This document shows, piece after piece, positions 9,929-18,039 of a DNA stretch of 64,000 bases (the first letter of the stretch is position 1; each line of letters opens with the position of its first letter). The position numbers were made by a program, and so were the translations under genes. Origin of the DNA: UBA4810 sp002479215 (lineage in GTDB: Bacteria; Desulfobacterota; Syntrophia; Syntrophales; Smithellaceae); the NCBI GenBank assembly GCA_049514435.1, contig JBEKVB010000003.1, positions 1 to 64,000 on the forward strand, written 5' to 3'. The notes below the pieces were generated by a model that saw only the letters and a list, made by a program, of their open reading frames with translations, was not told the DNA's origin and ran no database searches.

Positions 9929-10010
9929 AATTGTTTAACTCACTTTTGTGAGGCTAAAGGAAAATAACAGGGAAGTCAATATATAAGGTAGTTCAGCCCA
10001 ACGTAATAAC

Positions 10011-10040
10011 TTGACAAGGGGATACCCCTTAAGATAAATA
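10011..10040 (+). promoter_or_regulatory. promoter of tRNA-Thr
   Basis: A perfect TTGACA (10011-10016) and TAAATA (10035-10040) are 18 bp apart, placing the start of transcription about 30 bases before the mature tRNA. A G/C-rich stretch resembling a discriminator is not evident. Confidence 0.6.
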
Positions 10041-10076
10041 ACGCATCTCTTGTCGGAATAGTGGTTCAACTTGGAT

Positions 10077-10152
<76 letters not shown>

Positions 10153-10219
10153 GTAAGTATAAGGCAACTCATTTAAAATTAACTAGTTTGCCATTTATCT
10201 ACATTAGAACTGAACTGTT

Positions 10220-11329
10220 ATGGCCTCTGTTATTGTTCGCAAAACTTCTTATAACTACGATCAGCTAAAAAAAGTTTTTTTTGAAATTATCGAAACTCTT
10301 GCCGGTGACAAAATTAAGCCGGGCAGCCGCGTTTTGATAAAACCAAACATGCTTTCCGCTGCCGTACCCCAAGACGCGGTATTAACCCATCCTTTAATTA
10401 TTAAAGCGGCTGTAGAATATGTTTTACAAAAAGGCGCCAGACCGCAGGTATCCGATTCTCCGGCAATCGGTTCTTTTGAACATATCCTGAAAATGAATGG
10501 CACAAAAGACGCTCTGGCCGGTCTGGATGTAACTTGTATCCCCTTTAAAAACACTGTTCGAGTAGATATTGGAAAGCCTTATAGCCGCATTGACATAGCT
10601 AAAGACGCTATGGAGGCGGATGCAATTATCAATTTGCCGAAGCTCAAAACACACGGCCAGATGCTTTTAACGCTGGCTGTGAAAAATATGTTCGGCTGTA
10701 TCATTGGTTTTCAGAAGGCACGGTGGCATATGCGCGCCGGTGTCGATTCAATGGCTTTTGCCCGCCTGCTTACGGCCATTCATCAGGCTGTCCGGCCAAC
10801 CGTGTCGATACTGGATGGAATTCTGGCACTGGAGGGCGAAGGCCCCGGTAAGGGCGGAAAGCCGCGGCATATCGGTGTTTTAATGGGCAGTTGCGATTCG
10901 TTAGCGCTGGATACTGTTGTGTGCCGGATGCTGGGGATTGATTATCAAAGTGTACCGGTATTAAAAATCGCCAAAGAGATTAATTTGATCAACTCCTACG
11001 AAGTAGAAGGGGATTTGCCAACTGTATATGATTTCAAGTTACCCCAAACAGGCGGGCTGATATTCGGCCCCCGTTTTCTGCATAATTTTTTGCGCCGGCA
11101 TACGATGCCGCTGCCTGTCTGCAATAATCATCTGTGTAAATTATGTGGCCAATGCTGGACAATTTGTCCGGCCCAGGCCATCCAATCTTTGGAGGCCGGA
11201 GTCGAATTTGACTATCAAAAATGTATTCGCTGCTATTGTTGCATAGAAATTTGTCCTCACGGGGCTTTGCACTCAAAGGAAACTATCGGCGGCAAAGTCA
11301 TGAGGCGTTTGATTGATAAACCCAACTGA
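10220..11329 (+). CDS. DUF362 domain protein with C-terminal 2[4Fe-4S] ferredoxin domain
   Basis: Residues 1-280 form a DUF362 domain, recognisable from K-P-N-M near 35 and the N-L-P-K-L-K-T-H-G motif near 140. Residues 301-369 form a bacterial ferredoxin domain with two cluster motifs: C306-C309-C312-C316 and C335-C338-C341-C345. It probably moves electrons in the cytoplasm to an unknown partner; DUF362 proteins are common in anaerobes and their reaction is not established. No ribosome site is visible before the ATG. It follows tRNA-Thr and is about 140 bp before the DUF1893 gene in the same direction, so the two may be co-transcribed. No damaged motif was seen. Confidence 0.88.
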   Translation: MASVIVRKTSYNYDQLKKVFFEIIETLAGDKIKPGSRVLIKPNMLSAAVPQDAVLTHPLIIKAAVEYVLQKGARPQVSDSPAIGSFEHILKMNGTKDALAGLDVTCIPFKNTVRVDIGKPYSRIDIAKDAMEADAIINLPKLKTHGQMLLTLAVKNMFGCIIGFQKARWHMRAGVDSMAFARLLTAIHQAVRPTVSILDGILALEGEGPGKGGKPRHIGVLMGSCDSLALDTVVCRMLGIDYQSVPVLKIAKEINLINSYEVEGDLPTVYDFKLPQTGGLIFGPRFLHNFLRRHTMPLPVCNNHLCKLCGQCWTICPAQAIQSLEAGVEFDYQKCIRCYCCIEICPHGALHSKETIGGKVMRRLIDKPN

Positions 11330-11472
11330 TATTTTTACAAAAATAACTACATAAAAATGCGCCAATGATGTAAAATTAAGTGCGATTTTTGAGTCGGCTG
11401 TTTTTTATTTAAACTAATTTCCCCGGGCCGTACTGATTTATCTTCGTATAAGCCCATAAGGAAACTGCCTTC

Positions 11473-11874
11473 ATGTTGAAACCAGACTTTACCAAGTATT
11501 CGCTGGCGTTGATTCAGGGCGATAAAATTATCTATTCTTCCCAAAGCAATGGATTGAAGCCTCTTTGGGATTGTCTGGAAAAATACCGGCAAGCTAAAGG
11601 TAAATTTATCCCGTTTGATAAAGTAATGGGGCTGGCCGCGGCAAAACTTATTATTTACTCTAAAATTATATCAGAAGTACAAACACTTTTAGTTTCACAG
11701 CCAGCAAAAATACATCTGGAAGAAAACCACATAAAAGAAGAAGCTAAAATAACTGTTGCCAATATTTTGACAAAAGACAGGCATTCCATATGCCCCGGTG
11801 AAATTATTGCTTTAAATACTGACGAGCCTGATGATTTTCGCGCTAAAATAAAGAAAATGCTGAGCAACTTCTAA
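11473..11874 (+). CDS. DUF1893 (TM1506-like) protein
   Basis: This 133-residue protein opens with the pattern of DUF1893: a short strand, then S-L-A-L-I-Q-G-D-K-I-I-Y-S-S and G-L-K-P-L-W-D, followed by G-K-A/A-A-K-L motifs around G-L-A-A-A-K-L (residues 52-58). The family has a cytidine-deaminase-like fold (TM1506), but the zinc-binding His/Cys set is not evident here, so catalytic activity is doubtful. AAGGAAA lies about 10 bases before the ATG. It ends 43 bp before the convergent GTPase gene. Function is unknown. Confidence 0.7.
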   Translation: MLKPDFTKYSLALIQGDKIIYSSQSNGLKPLWDCLEKYRQAKGKFIPFDKVMGLAAAKLIIYSKIISEVQTLLVSQPAKIHLEENHIKEEAKITVANILTKDRHSICPGEIIALNTDEPDDFRAKIKKMLSNF

Positions 11875-11917
11875 TTTTTATTACCGCGAACCACGAAAGA
11901 ACAATTTTTCTTTAGCT

Positions 11918-12949
11918 TCAAACATTGAACCGAAAGGTGATGATATCGCCGTCCTGGACGATATATTCCTTGCCTTCCAAACGCAGGCGTCCGGCTGATT
12001 TTACCTGGCCGGCAGATCCGCCATGCGCGATGAAATCGTCATAATGCATAACTTCCGCTTTGATAAAACCTCGTTCAAAATCATTGTGAATGGTCCCGGC
12101 GGCTTGGGGGGCTTTGGTCTGTGTTGGAATCACCCAGGCCTTGACTTCATCATCACCGACGGTGAAAAAAGAAATTCGTCCCAACAGAGAAAAAGCAGCG
12201 CGAATAATCCGGCCAAAGGCGGGCTCGGCAATGCCCAGTAAGGCCAGAAATTCATTTTGCTCGGTATGCTCCAGTCCGGCCAGCTCTGCCTCAATTTTAC
12301 AGCAGATGCCAATGACCGGCTCTGATATCTTTGCCGCCTTCGCAAAGATATCGGCAAAAGAAAGATTATTTTCCGCCACGTTGATTACGATCAGTTCGGG
12401 CTTAATTGTCCAGAAAGAAAAACTCCGCAGCGTAAAAACTTCCGCTGGCATCAGTCCGGCAGACCTCAGCGGTTTTCCCCCTTCCAGGCATTCCTTTAAT
12501 TTGGGTAAAAGTTCCGCCTGAGTTATATCCTGTTGTGTAAGTGCTTTTTTGGACATTTTGGTGAGGCGCTCCAGTTTCTTCTCGATTATTAGAAGGTCGG
12601 CAAGGATTAACTCGTCTTCCAGCTTGCGGTAGGCTTCAATGCTCAGTTGCACGTCTGGTAGGGAAAATCCGTCAACCACATGCAAAATGCCGTCAGCGCC
12701 GCTTAAATTCTGCCGGATGGCTTCCCAGGGATGCTCGCCTACGGCATGGACATCAACAAAAGGAATTTTGGCCGGAGATATTTTTACCGGCTTATATGTT
12801 TTCACCAGTTTGTCAAAACGAACATCCGGCACTGCTGCCAGACCGCGCACGACGGTTTCGTTGTGTTGCGCGCCGCCCTTAACACCGGTCATAATTTCAA
12901 ATAATGTGCTCTTCCCGCTTTGGGGAAGCCCCAAAATACCCATTTCCAT
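11918..12949 (-). CDS. YchF-related P-loop GTPase/ATPase with TGS-like C-terminus (DUF933)
   Basis: A 343-residue protein with P-loop G-L-P-Q-S-G-K-S-T at 7-15. The usual YchF Switch II motif D-x-A-G-L is replaced by V-D-V-H-A-V-G near 64-70, and the base-specificity motif is N-V-A-E rather than N-x-x-E or N-K-x-D. The C-terminal 90 residues match the DUF933/TGS region of YchF (G-G-x-x-x-x-x-K-x-x-G-R-L-R-x-E-G-K-x-Y-x-V-x-D-G-D-I-x-x-F-x-F-x-V). It is therefore a divergent paralogue and not YchF itself. YchF-type proteins bind ribosomes and prefer ATP; the nucleotide used here is uncertain. Convergent with the DUF1893 gene; a repeat cluster follows on its 5' side. Confidence 0.85.
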   Translation of the reverse strand: MEMGILGLPQSGKSTLFEIMTGVKGGAQHNETVVRGLAAVPDVRFDKLVKTYKPVKISPAKIPFVDVHAVGEHPWEAIRQNLSGADGILHVVDGFSLPDVQLSIEAYRKLEDELILADLLIIEKKLERLTKMSKKALTQQDITQAELLPKLKECLEGGKPLRSAGLMPAEVFTLRSFSFWTIKPELIVINVAENNLSFADIFAKAAKISEPVIGICCKIEAELAGLEHTEQNEFLALLGIAEPAFGRIIRAAFSLLGRISFFTVGDDEVKAWVIPTQTKAPQAAGTIHNDFERGFIKAEVMHYDDFIAHGGSAGQVKSAGRLRLEGKEYIVQDGDIITFRFNV

Positions 12950-13033
12950 GATTTATTATCTTTCTTCTATAGTTTCTGTATCCAAAGTAGAACGCGGCGG
13001 AAGCCAAGAGATTGCCGCATCCCCAGTTTATTC

Positions 13034-13140
13034 GTGAAACTCCAATTCCGAAAGCGAAGCGTATCGGAATTGGTAAGTTGAACAATCCCGCGAAGCGGAG
13101 GGTACGAACCCCACAGCTTGCTTTGGGGTTCGTACCCGTG
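13034..13140 (+). repeat. dispersed hairpin repeat family B, copy 1
   Basis: It starts with the family's left constant block GTGAAACTC and shows a 9 bp perfect inverted pair (CCAATTCCG and CGGAATTGG) around a GCGAAGCG-type loop, then the right constant block GTAAGTTGAA. A second, larger hairpin follows, with 14 bp arms at 13100-13113 and 13124-13137. The copy near 60.43-60.51 kb has the same blocks but lacks most of this second hairpin. Confidence 0.65.
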
Positions 13141-13145
13141 ATTGG

Positions 13146-13271
13146 ATAACGCTGTAAAAGGCTCTGGAGACAAGGCGCGCGAAGCTTTTGGAATGAGGCC
13201 TACTTTTAACGTAGGTCGCAGTGACGAAAGATGAAGCGCAACGCAGCATACAGACCTTTTACGGTGTTATT
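13146..13271 (+). repeat. dispersed repeat family C, copy 1 (MITE-like)
   Basis: A 126 bp element with terminal inverted repeats (ATAACGCTGTAAAAGGCTCT and the complement of GACCTTTTACGGTGTTAT). The interior GGAATGAGGCCTACTTTT-GTAGGTCGCAGTGACGAA is nearly identical to copy 2 at 31816-31942. The right end contains the TAA stop codon of dapL (13267-13269 on the minus strand). I recall very similar repeats in many deltaproteobacterial genomes; this is memory, not a search result. Confidence 0.8.
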
Positions 13272-14436
13272 TTGTGAATTCCTTTTCGATTCTATTCATC
13301 GCTTCTTTTAGGCGATTATCGGGAACAGTCAGAGATATGCGGATAAATCCTTCACCGTATTTGCCATAGGCGGTCCCGGCAGCGACTACAACGGCGGCCT
13401 TGTCAAACAAGCGGTTAGTAAATTCCAGCGATGTCATGCCTTGGGGTACCGGCACCCAGAGATAAAATGTGCCGCGCGGTGGATTAAAATCAATGCCGAT
13501 TTTTTTCAAAGTTTTCAGCACCAGCTCACGTCTGCGGCCATACAAGTTTAACATCTTCTCGATAAATGCTTCTTCCTTGCGTAAAGCTTGAATGCCGGCG
13601 AATTGAATAGGATTAAATATTCCGGAATCCGTGTTTTCCTTCACTTTGCTGATGGCTGCAATCAAATCGGTATTGCCGCAAGCCATTCCCAGCCGCCACC
13701 CGCACATATTAAACGGTTTGGAAAGAGAGTTTAGCTCAATGCCCACATCTTTGGCTCCTTTGGCTGCAAGAAAACTGATACGGGGCTGTCCGGCAAAGAT
13801 TATTTCGCTGTAGGGATTATCGTAACAAATAGCAATATCAAAGCTCATAGCAAAGCCAACAAGCTTATTTAAAAATTCCAGAGTAGCGCAAGCGCCCGTG
13901 GGATTATTCGGATAATTGAGAAACATGGCGCTGGCTTTTTTAGCAATATCCGTGGGGATGTCTTCCAATACCGGTAAGTAATTATTTTGCGGCAGAATGG
14001 GGACATTGTAAGGAACACCGTCGCCCATCAGGATACTGGAACGATAGGCCGGATAACCGGGGTCGGTCATGAGTACCGTATCACCGGGGTTGACGCGGGC
14101 GAGCACAAAGTGATGGCAGCCTTCCTTTGATCCAATCAAACCCAGAATTTCATTTTCGGGATTCAGACTGACGCCATACCTTTTCCGATACCAGCGGGCA
14201 ACTTCCTTACGAAAAGTCAGCATGCCCTTTTCTTCATCCGTGGGGTAGCGATGATTTAAGGGATCGCGCGCCGTAGAGCAAAGCTCATCAATAATCGAAT
14301 CCGGTGTAGCTTCCACGGGATCGCCAATGGCCAGAGAAATTACATCCACGCCCTCGGCTTTGGCCTTATTGATTTTTTTTCTCAACTCCATGAATAAGTA
14401 TGGCGGTATTTTTGTCAATCGTTCGGCTGTCTGCAA
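13267..14436 (-). CDS. dapL: LL-diaminopimelate aminotransferase (DapL type)
   Basis: A 389-residue fold-type I PLP aminotransferase. Conserved elements are L-A-I-G-D-P near 38, N-Y-P-N-N-P-T-G-A near 175, Y-D-N-P-Y near 207 and the PLP-Schiff-base lysine in S-L-S-K-P-F-N-M at about 237, plus the C-terminal Arg in F-I-R-I-S-L. DapL converts tetrahydrodipicolinate directly to LL-diaminopimelate for lysine and peptidoglycan. The assignment over a generic class I aminotransferase is supported by overall similarity and by dapF, the next enzyme, 3.6 kb away on the same strand. The start is TTG with a strong ribosome site (GAGGAGG, 6 bases before). Its stop codon lies inside a family C repeat. The gene was probably once next to dapF; an accessory island now separates them. 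Confidence 0.85.
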   Translation of the reverse strand: MQTAERLTKIPPYLFMELRKKINKAKAEGVDVISLAIGDPVEATPDSIIDELCSTARDPLNHRYPTDEEKGMLTFRKEVARWYRKRYGVSLNPENEILGLIGSKEGCHHFVLARVNPGDTVLMTDPGYPAYRSSILMGDGVPYNVPILPQNNYLPVLEDIPTDIAKKASAMFLNYPNNPTGACATLEFLNKLVGFAMSFDIAICYDNPYSEIIFAGQPRISFLAAKGAKDVGIELNSLSKPFNMCGWRLGMACGNTDLIAAISKVKENTDSGIFNPIQFAGIQALRKEEAFIEKMLNLYGRRRELVLKTLKKIGIDFNPPRGTFYLWVPVPQGMTSLEFTNRLFDKAAVVVAAGTAYGKYGEGFIRISLTVPDNRLKEAMNRIEKEFTK

Positions 14437-14565
14437 TTTGAACCTCCTCTAAATTGAATAAGACGCTATAATCATCTATGATAAGCACGTAAAAAGTCGC
14501 CAATAGTGACCTGCCTCCGATACTTGTACCACATGTTAAGTTAGAGTTCAGCCATTTTTTATTTC

Positions 14566-15024
14566 TCAATTCAGGTACGCCTCTGGTGCTGGAGGACGGT
14601 AATTTAAAGAGCTGTGCGGCCTGAATGTGTTGTATTCCAGGCGCCATTTTTCAATCAGTATTTTCGCTTCTTTTAAATTATAGAAGATCTCTCCATTGAG
14701 TAATTCATCTCTGAACTTGCCATTGAAACTTTCAATATAGCCGTTTTCCCAAGAACTGCCCGGTTCAATATAAAGAGTTTGAACACCAATGTGTGACAAC
14801 CATCTGCGGACCACTTTTGCCGTAAATTCCTATCCGTTATCTGAGCGAATATAATCCGGCACTCCGTGATGGCCATACTTAAGGGCTGACTGAATAATCT
14901 CCGCCCTCAAACGCCCCTCATCATCCCTGACTACAGAGGCATGTCTCTGGGTTGATCGGGGCTGACTGATTACCCGACAGACTCGCCGCTCGGATATATG
15001 AAGCTTCTCCCTCACATGCTCCAC
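14566..15024 (-). pseudogene. IS3 transposase OrfB, internally deleted and interrupted by a stop
   Basis: The N-terminal piece (15024 to about 14860) matches the OrfB helix-turn-helix region (S-E-R-R-V-C-R-V-I-S-Q-P-R-S-T-Q-R). The frame then jumps from K-Y-G-H-H-G directly to V-P-D-Y-I-R-S-D-N-G, so about 120 residues, with the first catalytic Asp of the DDE core, are missing. An in-frame TAG (14830-14832) replaces the usual Pro after S-D-N-G. The rest (E-N-G-Y-I-E-S-F-N-G-K and R-P-H-S-S-L-N-Y-R-P-P) retains the second Asp and the Glu. It cannot make an active transposase. Confidence 0.88.
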
Positions 15025-15047
15025 GCAGCGCTTACGCCTGTCGGGAC

Positions 15048-15326
15048 TTAATAGTTTCCCTCCAAGGCTTCCTTCAAAATCAGCTTGTCCAAGGTCAGTT
15101 CTGCTACAGCTTTCTGGAGATGCGAGTTCACCCTTTCCAACTCCTTAAGCCGCTTTACCTGGAAAGCCTTTATACCAACGTATTCTTTACGCCATCTGTA
15201 GTAGGTTTGTTCTGCTATCCCTATTTCCCATCAAATCTGCCCTACGTTCTTGCCCTGTGAAACCTTTACATCCACCTCCCGAAGTAAACCGATAATCTGT
15301 TCCATCGTAAATCGCTTCCGACTCAT
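15048..15326 (-). pseudogene. IS3 transposase OrfA with premature stop
   Basis: It starts at ATG 15326 with an AAGGAGGT ribosome site and reads M-S-R-K-R-F-T-M-E-Q-I-I-G-L-L-R-E, the typical OrfA beginning. Codon 32 is TGA (15231-15233), where relatives have Cys. The frame then continues with E-I-G-I-A-E-Q-T-Y-Y-R-W-R-K and the leucine-zipper part to TAA at 15048. A single base change explains the stop. Confidence 0.85.
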
Positions 15327-15405
15327 CCTGACCTCCTTCAAAATTATCTCTATTATACCCCAATCCTAACTTAAAAACTGGACCACTTTTCAAGGGGGGG
15401 GGCAG

Positions 15406-15462
15406 AATGTAGTCATTTTTTCATTGACATACAAACGTAACTTTACTATGTACGACTACATT
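15406..15462 (+). promoter_or_regulatory. promoter flanked by an inverted repeat (putative operator)
   Basis: TTGACA (15424-15429) and TATGTA (15447-15452) are spaced 17 bp. A 9 bp inverted repeat, AATGTAGTC (15406-15414) and GACTACATT (15454-15462), encloses this promoter. Its left half starts two bases outside the IS3 end. The promoter faces the repeat lipoprotein gene. The -10 is weak, so the operator idea is tentative. Confidence 0.4.
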
Positions 15463-15507
15463 TGAGTGGTTCTTTATCAAATCTAAAATTATTAAGGTGA
15501 GGTAATT

Positions 15508-16614
15508 GTGAAAAGCAAATTTTGCATGAGAAACAAGTTCTTTTCAATTGGTATGATCATTTTCTCGATATTGTTTATTATCGCATGTAGCCACCACGGT
15601 GGTGGCTACAGCATCTCCGGTACAGTGAGCGGCGCTATCACTGACGGTGTAACAATTACCCTAACAGGCGCGGCAACCATTTCTACAACGACTGACACGA
15701 ACGGAAATTACATTTTCTCAGGCCTTGCGAACGGCAACTATGCCGTAGCGCCCTCCCTTATAAATTATACGTTCAACCCGGTCAGTTCGGTAGTCGTCGT
15801 CAGCGGAGCAAGTGTCACCAATACTAACTTTGTAGCAACAGCCGCTAGCGGCACGACCAACAACATTTCCGGTACGGTAACCGGGGCAGTGCAAACGGGC
15901 GTGTTCATTACATTGAGCGGGAGCACAGGTACAACCGGGGAGACCATAACAGACGCAAACGGAAATTACAGTTTCTCAGACCTTGCGGACGGTGGCAATT
16001 ATACAGTGACACCCTCCATTACGGGGTACACATTTACGCCTGTTAATTATAATATAACATTGAGCGGCGTCGATTCTCTGGGAAATAATTTCACGTCAGT
16101 GGCAGCAGTGGCAGTGGCGCCCACCACATTTAGCATCTCCGGTACAGTAAGCGGCACTATCGCCGACGGTGTAACAATCACCCTGACAGGTGCGGCAACC
16201 GCTTCTACAACGACTGATACGAGCGGAAATTACAGTTTCTCCGGCCTGGCGAACGGCAATTATACCGTGACGCCCTCTCGTGCTAGTTATACGTTCACAT
16301 TCTCCAGTACGGCCGTAAACATAAACGGAGCAAGTGTCACCAACACCAACTTTGTGGCAACAACCAATCCTGCGTCTACCTACAGCATTTCCGGTACGGT
16401 AACCGGTACAGTGCCAATGGGCGTGTTAATTACATTGAGCGGAAGCACAACTGGAACGACCTTTACAAACGCAAGCGGAAATTACAGTTTCTCGGGCATT
16501 CTGGACGGTACCTATACTGTGACGCCCTTCCTTACGGGCTATACGTTCACACCCTCCAGTGCGTCCGTAACCGTAAACGGAGCAGATGAAACCGTTCCGG
16601 CTTTTGCGGAATGA
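15508..16614 (+). CDS. lipoprotein with four tandem carboxypeptidase-regulatory-like repeats
   Basis: A 368-residue exported lipoprotein: signal peptide to I-I-A-C (Cys at 27), then H-H-G-G-G and four tandem beta-sandwich repeats of about 80-90 residues. Each repeat has S-I-S-G-T-V-(S/T)-G, G-V-x-I-T-L-(T/S)-G, G-N-Y-(S/I)-F-S and Y-T-V-T-P with G-Y-T-F-T-P. Such repeats act as rigid surface stalks. Repeats 1 and 3 are nearly identical at DNA level, as are parts of 2 and 4, so recent tandem duplication is likely. The start is GTG with AAGGTGAGG before it. The chain stops abruptly after the fourth repeat, and coding-like sequence continues downstream in other frames, so the gene may be the front part of a once longer protein. 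Confidence 0.85.
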   Translation: MKSKFCMRNKFFSIGMIIFSILFIIACSHHGGGYSISGTVSGAITDGVTITLTGAATISTTTDTNGNYIFSGLANGNYAVAPSLINYTFNPVSSVVVVSGASVTNTNFVATAASGTTNNISGTVTGAVQTGVFITLSGSTGTTGETITDANGNYSFSDLADGGNYTVTPSITGYTFTPVNYNITLSGVDSLGNNFTSVAAVAVAPTTFSISGTVSGTIADGVTITLTGAATASTTTDTSGNYSFSGLANGNYTVTPSRASYTFTFSSTAVNINGASVTNTNFVATTNPASTYSISGTVTGTVPMGVLITLSGSTTGTTFTNASGNYSFSGILDGTYTVTPFLTGYTFTPSSASVTVNGADETVPAFAE

Positions 16615-16843
16615 CCTTTAGTGACTTTGTGGCCAGTAATGCCGCGATGACTGCTCCTTCCGGGACCTTTACCGGGCACATCAGTTCGTTGGGCACTGTA
16701 ATCATAGACCGAAATACTTCGTACCATGGCCGATGTCGGATGATGGGAAGTTCGTTGTGGATATGCAGACTAAAGTTGACGCCAGCAACAACAGCTACTA
16801 TGAGCTCGGTGTAAGCACAAGGCAGAAAAACCAGATGGGTTGA
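16615..16843 (+). pseudogene. frame-shifted downstream remnant of the repeat lipoprotein or its neighbour
   Basis: Past the stop at 16612-16614 coding-like sequence continues. One frame reads T-F-S-D-F-V-A-S-N-A-A-M-T-A-P-S-G-T-F-T-G-H-I-S-S-L-G-T-V-I-I-D up to about 16713. Another frame takes over and reads S-D-D-G-K-F-V-V-D-M-Q-T-K-V-D-A-S-N-N-S, then Y-Y-E-L-G-V-S-T-R to TGA at 16841. The two pieces join with a shift of one frame near 16712. This looks like a decayed C-terminal domain. It has no start codon or ribosome site of its own. The reading is moderately secure; the family is unknown. Confidence 0.5.
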
Positions 16844-16875
16844 GGCCCTGCCCCTGCGGGGGCGGGGCCTTATTT
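16843..16875 (+). terminator. rho-independent terminator-like hairpin
   Basis: AGGCCCTGCCCC and GGGGGCGGGGCCT form a very strong stem around a TGC loop, followed by TATTTCAT. It directly follows the stop of the remnant, which supports a former transcription unit ending here. The T-run is short. Confidence 0.6.
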
Positions 16876-17376
16876 CATGGCCTAACGATACTTTTCTTAT
16901 GGTTGCTGGATCAGTTTTTACGCCAAAGAAGAAAATCAGTGCTCTGCATCTTTTGACATTTGACACCAGTGTAAACAAGCTCCGCTGCCCGGCCGAGCCA
17001 AATCAAGCGGGAAAGATATGCCGCTTGAAAGAAAATATGTCCGTGAAAAATCCTAAAAGCTCACTTACAGCAAGACAGCCGGATTCTACAGCAGCAGAAA
17101 ATATACTATCAAACCTTCGCACATTTCATTTGGTATTCAATAAATTGCTCCAGAGGTACAGTCTCAACACTTGTATTTGTAACAAACAAAATGCATGATA
17201 GATCGGTTCAGGCATGGCTACGGACAGGGTTTTATGTCGTGCAAACGAAAAAAAGCATGCTCGATTTATTTGAATGATGAAGGTTGTTTCTGTCAGAAAA
17301 AAAGGAAATGGGTATAAATAGGGTAGAAGTTAAAAATAAAAGGGGTTAAGCATGATGCCCAAACCATTGATTTATT
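16876..17376. other. non-coding stretch of the dapL-dapF island
   Basis: I see no supported gene here. A 99-codon open frame at 16899-17198 lacks a ribosome site and any recognisable motif, so I do not call it. No repeat of families A, B or C was found. Confidence 0.5.
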
Positions 17377-17421
17377 TGGTAGCGGGGAGAGGATTTGAAC
17401 CTCTGACCTTTGGGTTATGAG
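17377..17421 (-). pseudogene. 3' fragment of tRNA-Met (possible attachment-site scar)
   Basis: On the minus strand the sequence reads CTCATAA (anticodon loop, CAT), CCCAA, AGGTC, then a perfect T-arm AGAGG-TTCAAAT-CCTCT and the acceptor 3' side CCCCGCT-A-CCA. The 5' half of the tRNA is missing: sequence before the anticodon loop does not pair with the 3' anticodon strand. A 3' half that stops in the anticodon loop is the usual footprint left by an element that integrated into a tRNA gene. Confidence 0.75.
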
Positions 17422-17689
17422 ACAAGTGAAAAGAATAAAGCAACATAAAACTAAATTTATAAAACATTAGGGGTTTTTGGCATTTAAAGCAACTTGCCAT
17501 TAAACCCTATAAACTCATTTTGAATACATTCCGTTAGAAGAAATTGGTCCAAGAAGCTGGGAACGGAATGGCTATTACCAACCTGTCCTTTTTTTAAGGA
17601 ATCTCTCTTAGCATTACACACGATTATCACAAGTGGTCGAGATTATTTGGACAGGAAACAGGGGATTTTAAGACCAAAACACATGAAAG
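17422..17689. other. unassigned sequence next to the tRNA fragment
   Basis: Short open frames without start or ribosome site can be read on the plus strand up to the hairpin at 17690, for example a stretch ending in S-G-R-D-Y-L-D-R-K-Q-G-I-L-R-P-K-H. These may be the tail of a lost mobile-element gene, but nothing is recognisable. Confidence 0.3.
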
Positions 17690-17722
17690 ACGGGGGCAAC
17701 ATAAACCCCCGTTTTTCTTTTT
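17690..17722 (+). terminator. rho-independent terminator
   Basis: ACGGGGG pairs perfectly with CCCCCGT around a 9-base A-rich loop and runs into TTTTTCTTTTT. It has the classical form and reads on the plus strand, but no intact plus-strand gene now lies upstream, consistent with a deleted gene. Confidence 0.75.
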
Positions 17723-18039
17723 AAATATTTATTATGCTTTAACAAATTTAAAAATTCGTAGTTGGATACAGTTTGCTTGAATTGGCAACATTTCAATTAT
17801 GATGGGCATAAAAAAGGCACAGGAATAGGGGACACCGGAACACCAATACCGTCACACCGGCCCAGCCTACGCTAAGTAAACATCCAACCAGTGTCCAGAC
17901 GTTGTCCCCCGTGAAGGAGGTAAAGCATTAATGAATACTGGATTTACCCTAAAGGGCACAAGCCGGCTTGCCCAAGCATACGCGGGGCTTCGCTGCCGGA
18001 ATGACATATAGAAGTAAAATCAACTTTTATACAAAACCA
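17723..18039. other. non-coding stretch before dapF 3' end
   Basis: No gene is supported. A GAAGGAGGT motif at about 17910 precedes a 26-codon frame starting ATG at 17931; the peptide has no known match to me. The stretch around 17955-18005 contains imperfect GC-rich inverted repeats similar to the interior of family A (C-GGGGCTTCGCTGCC). Confidence 0.4.

Larger units (their letters stand above)
14512..15404 (-). mobile_element. degenerate IS3-family insertion sequence
   Basis: Remnant of an IS3-type element of about 890 bp; intact relatives are about 1.2-1.3 kb. The ends share imperfect inverted repeats: TGCCTCC-CTTGTACCAC-GTTAAGTTAG at 14512 on, and TGCCCCCCCCTTGAAAAGTG-TTTTTAAGTTAG reading inward from 15404. 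Both transposase frames are broken (see the two pseudogenes). No clear target-site duplication remains at the flanks, which suggests an old insertion or later rearrangement. It sits just upstream of dapL. Confidence 0.85.

Noticed and set aside
16899..17198. 99-codon open frame in the dapL-dapF island
   Set aside because: No ribosome site, no recognisable motif and poor coding character; it lies between a terminator and a tRNA fragment.
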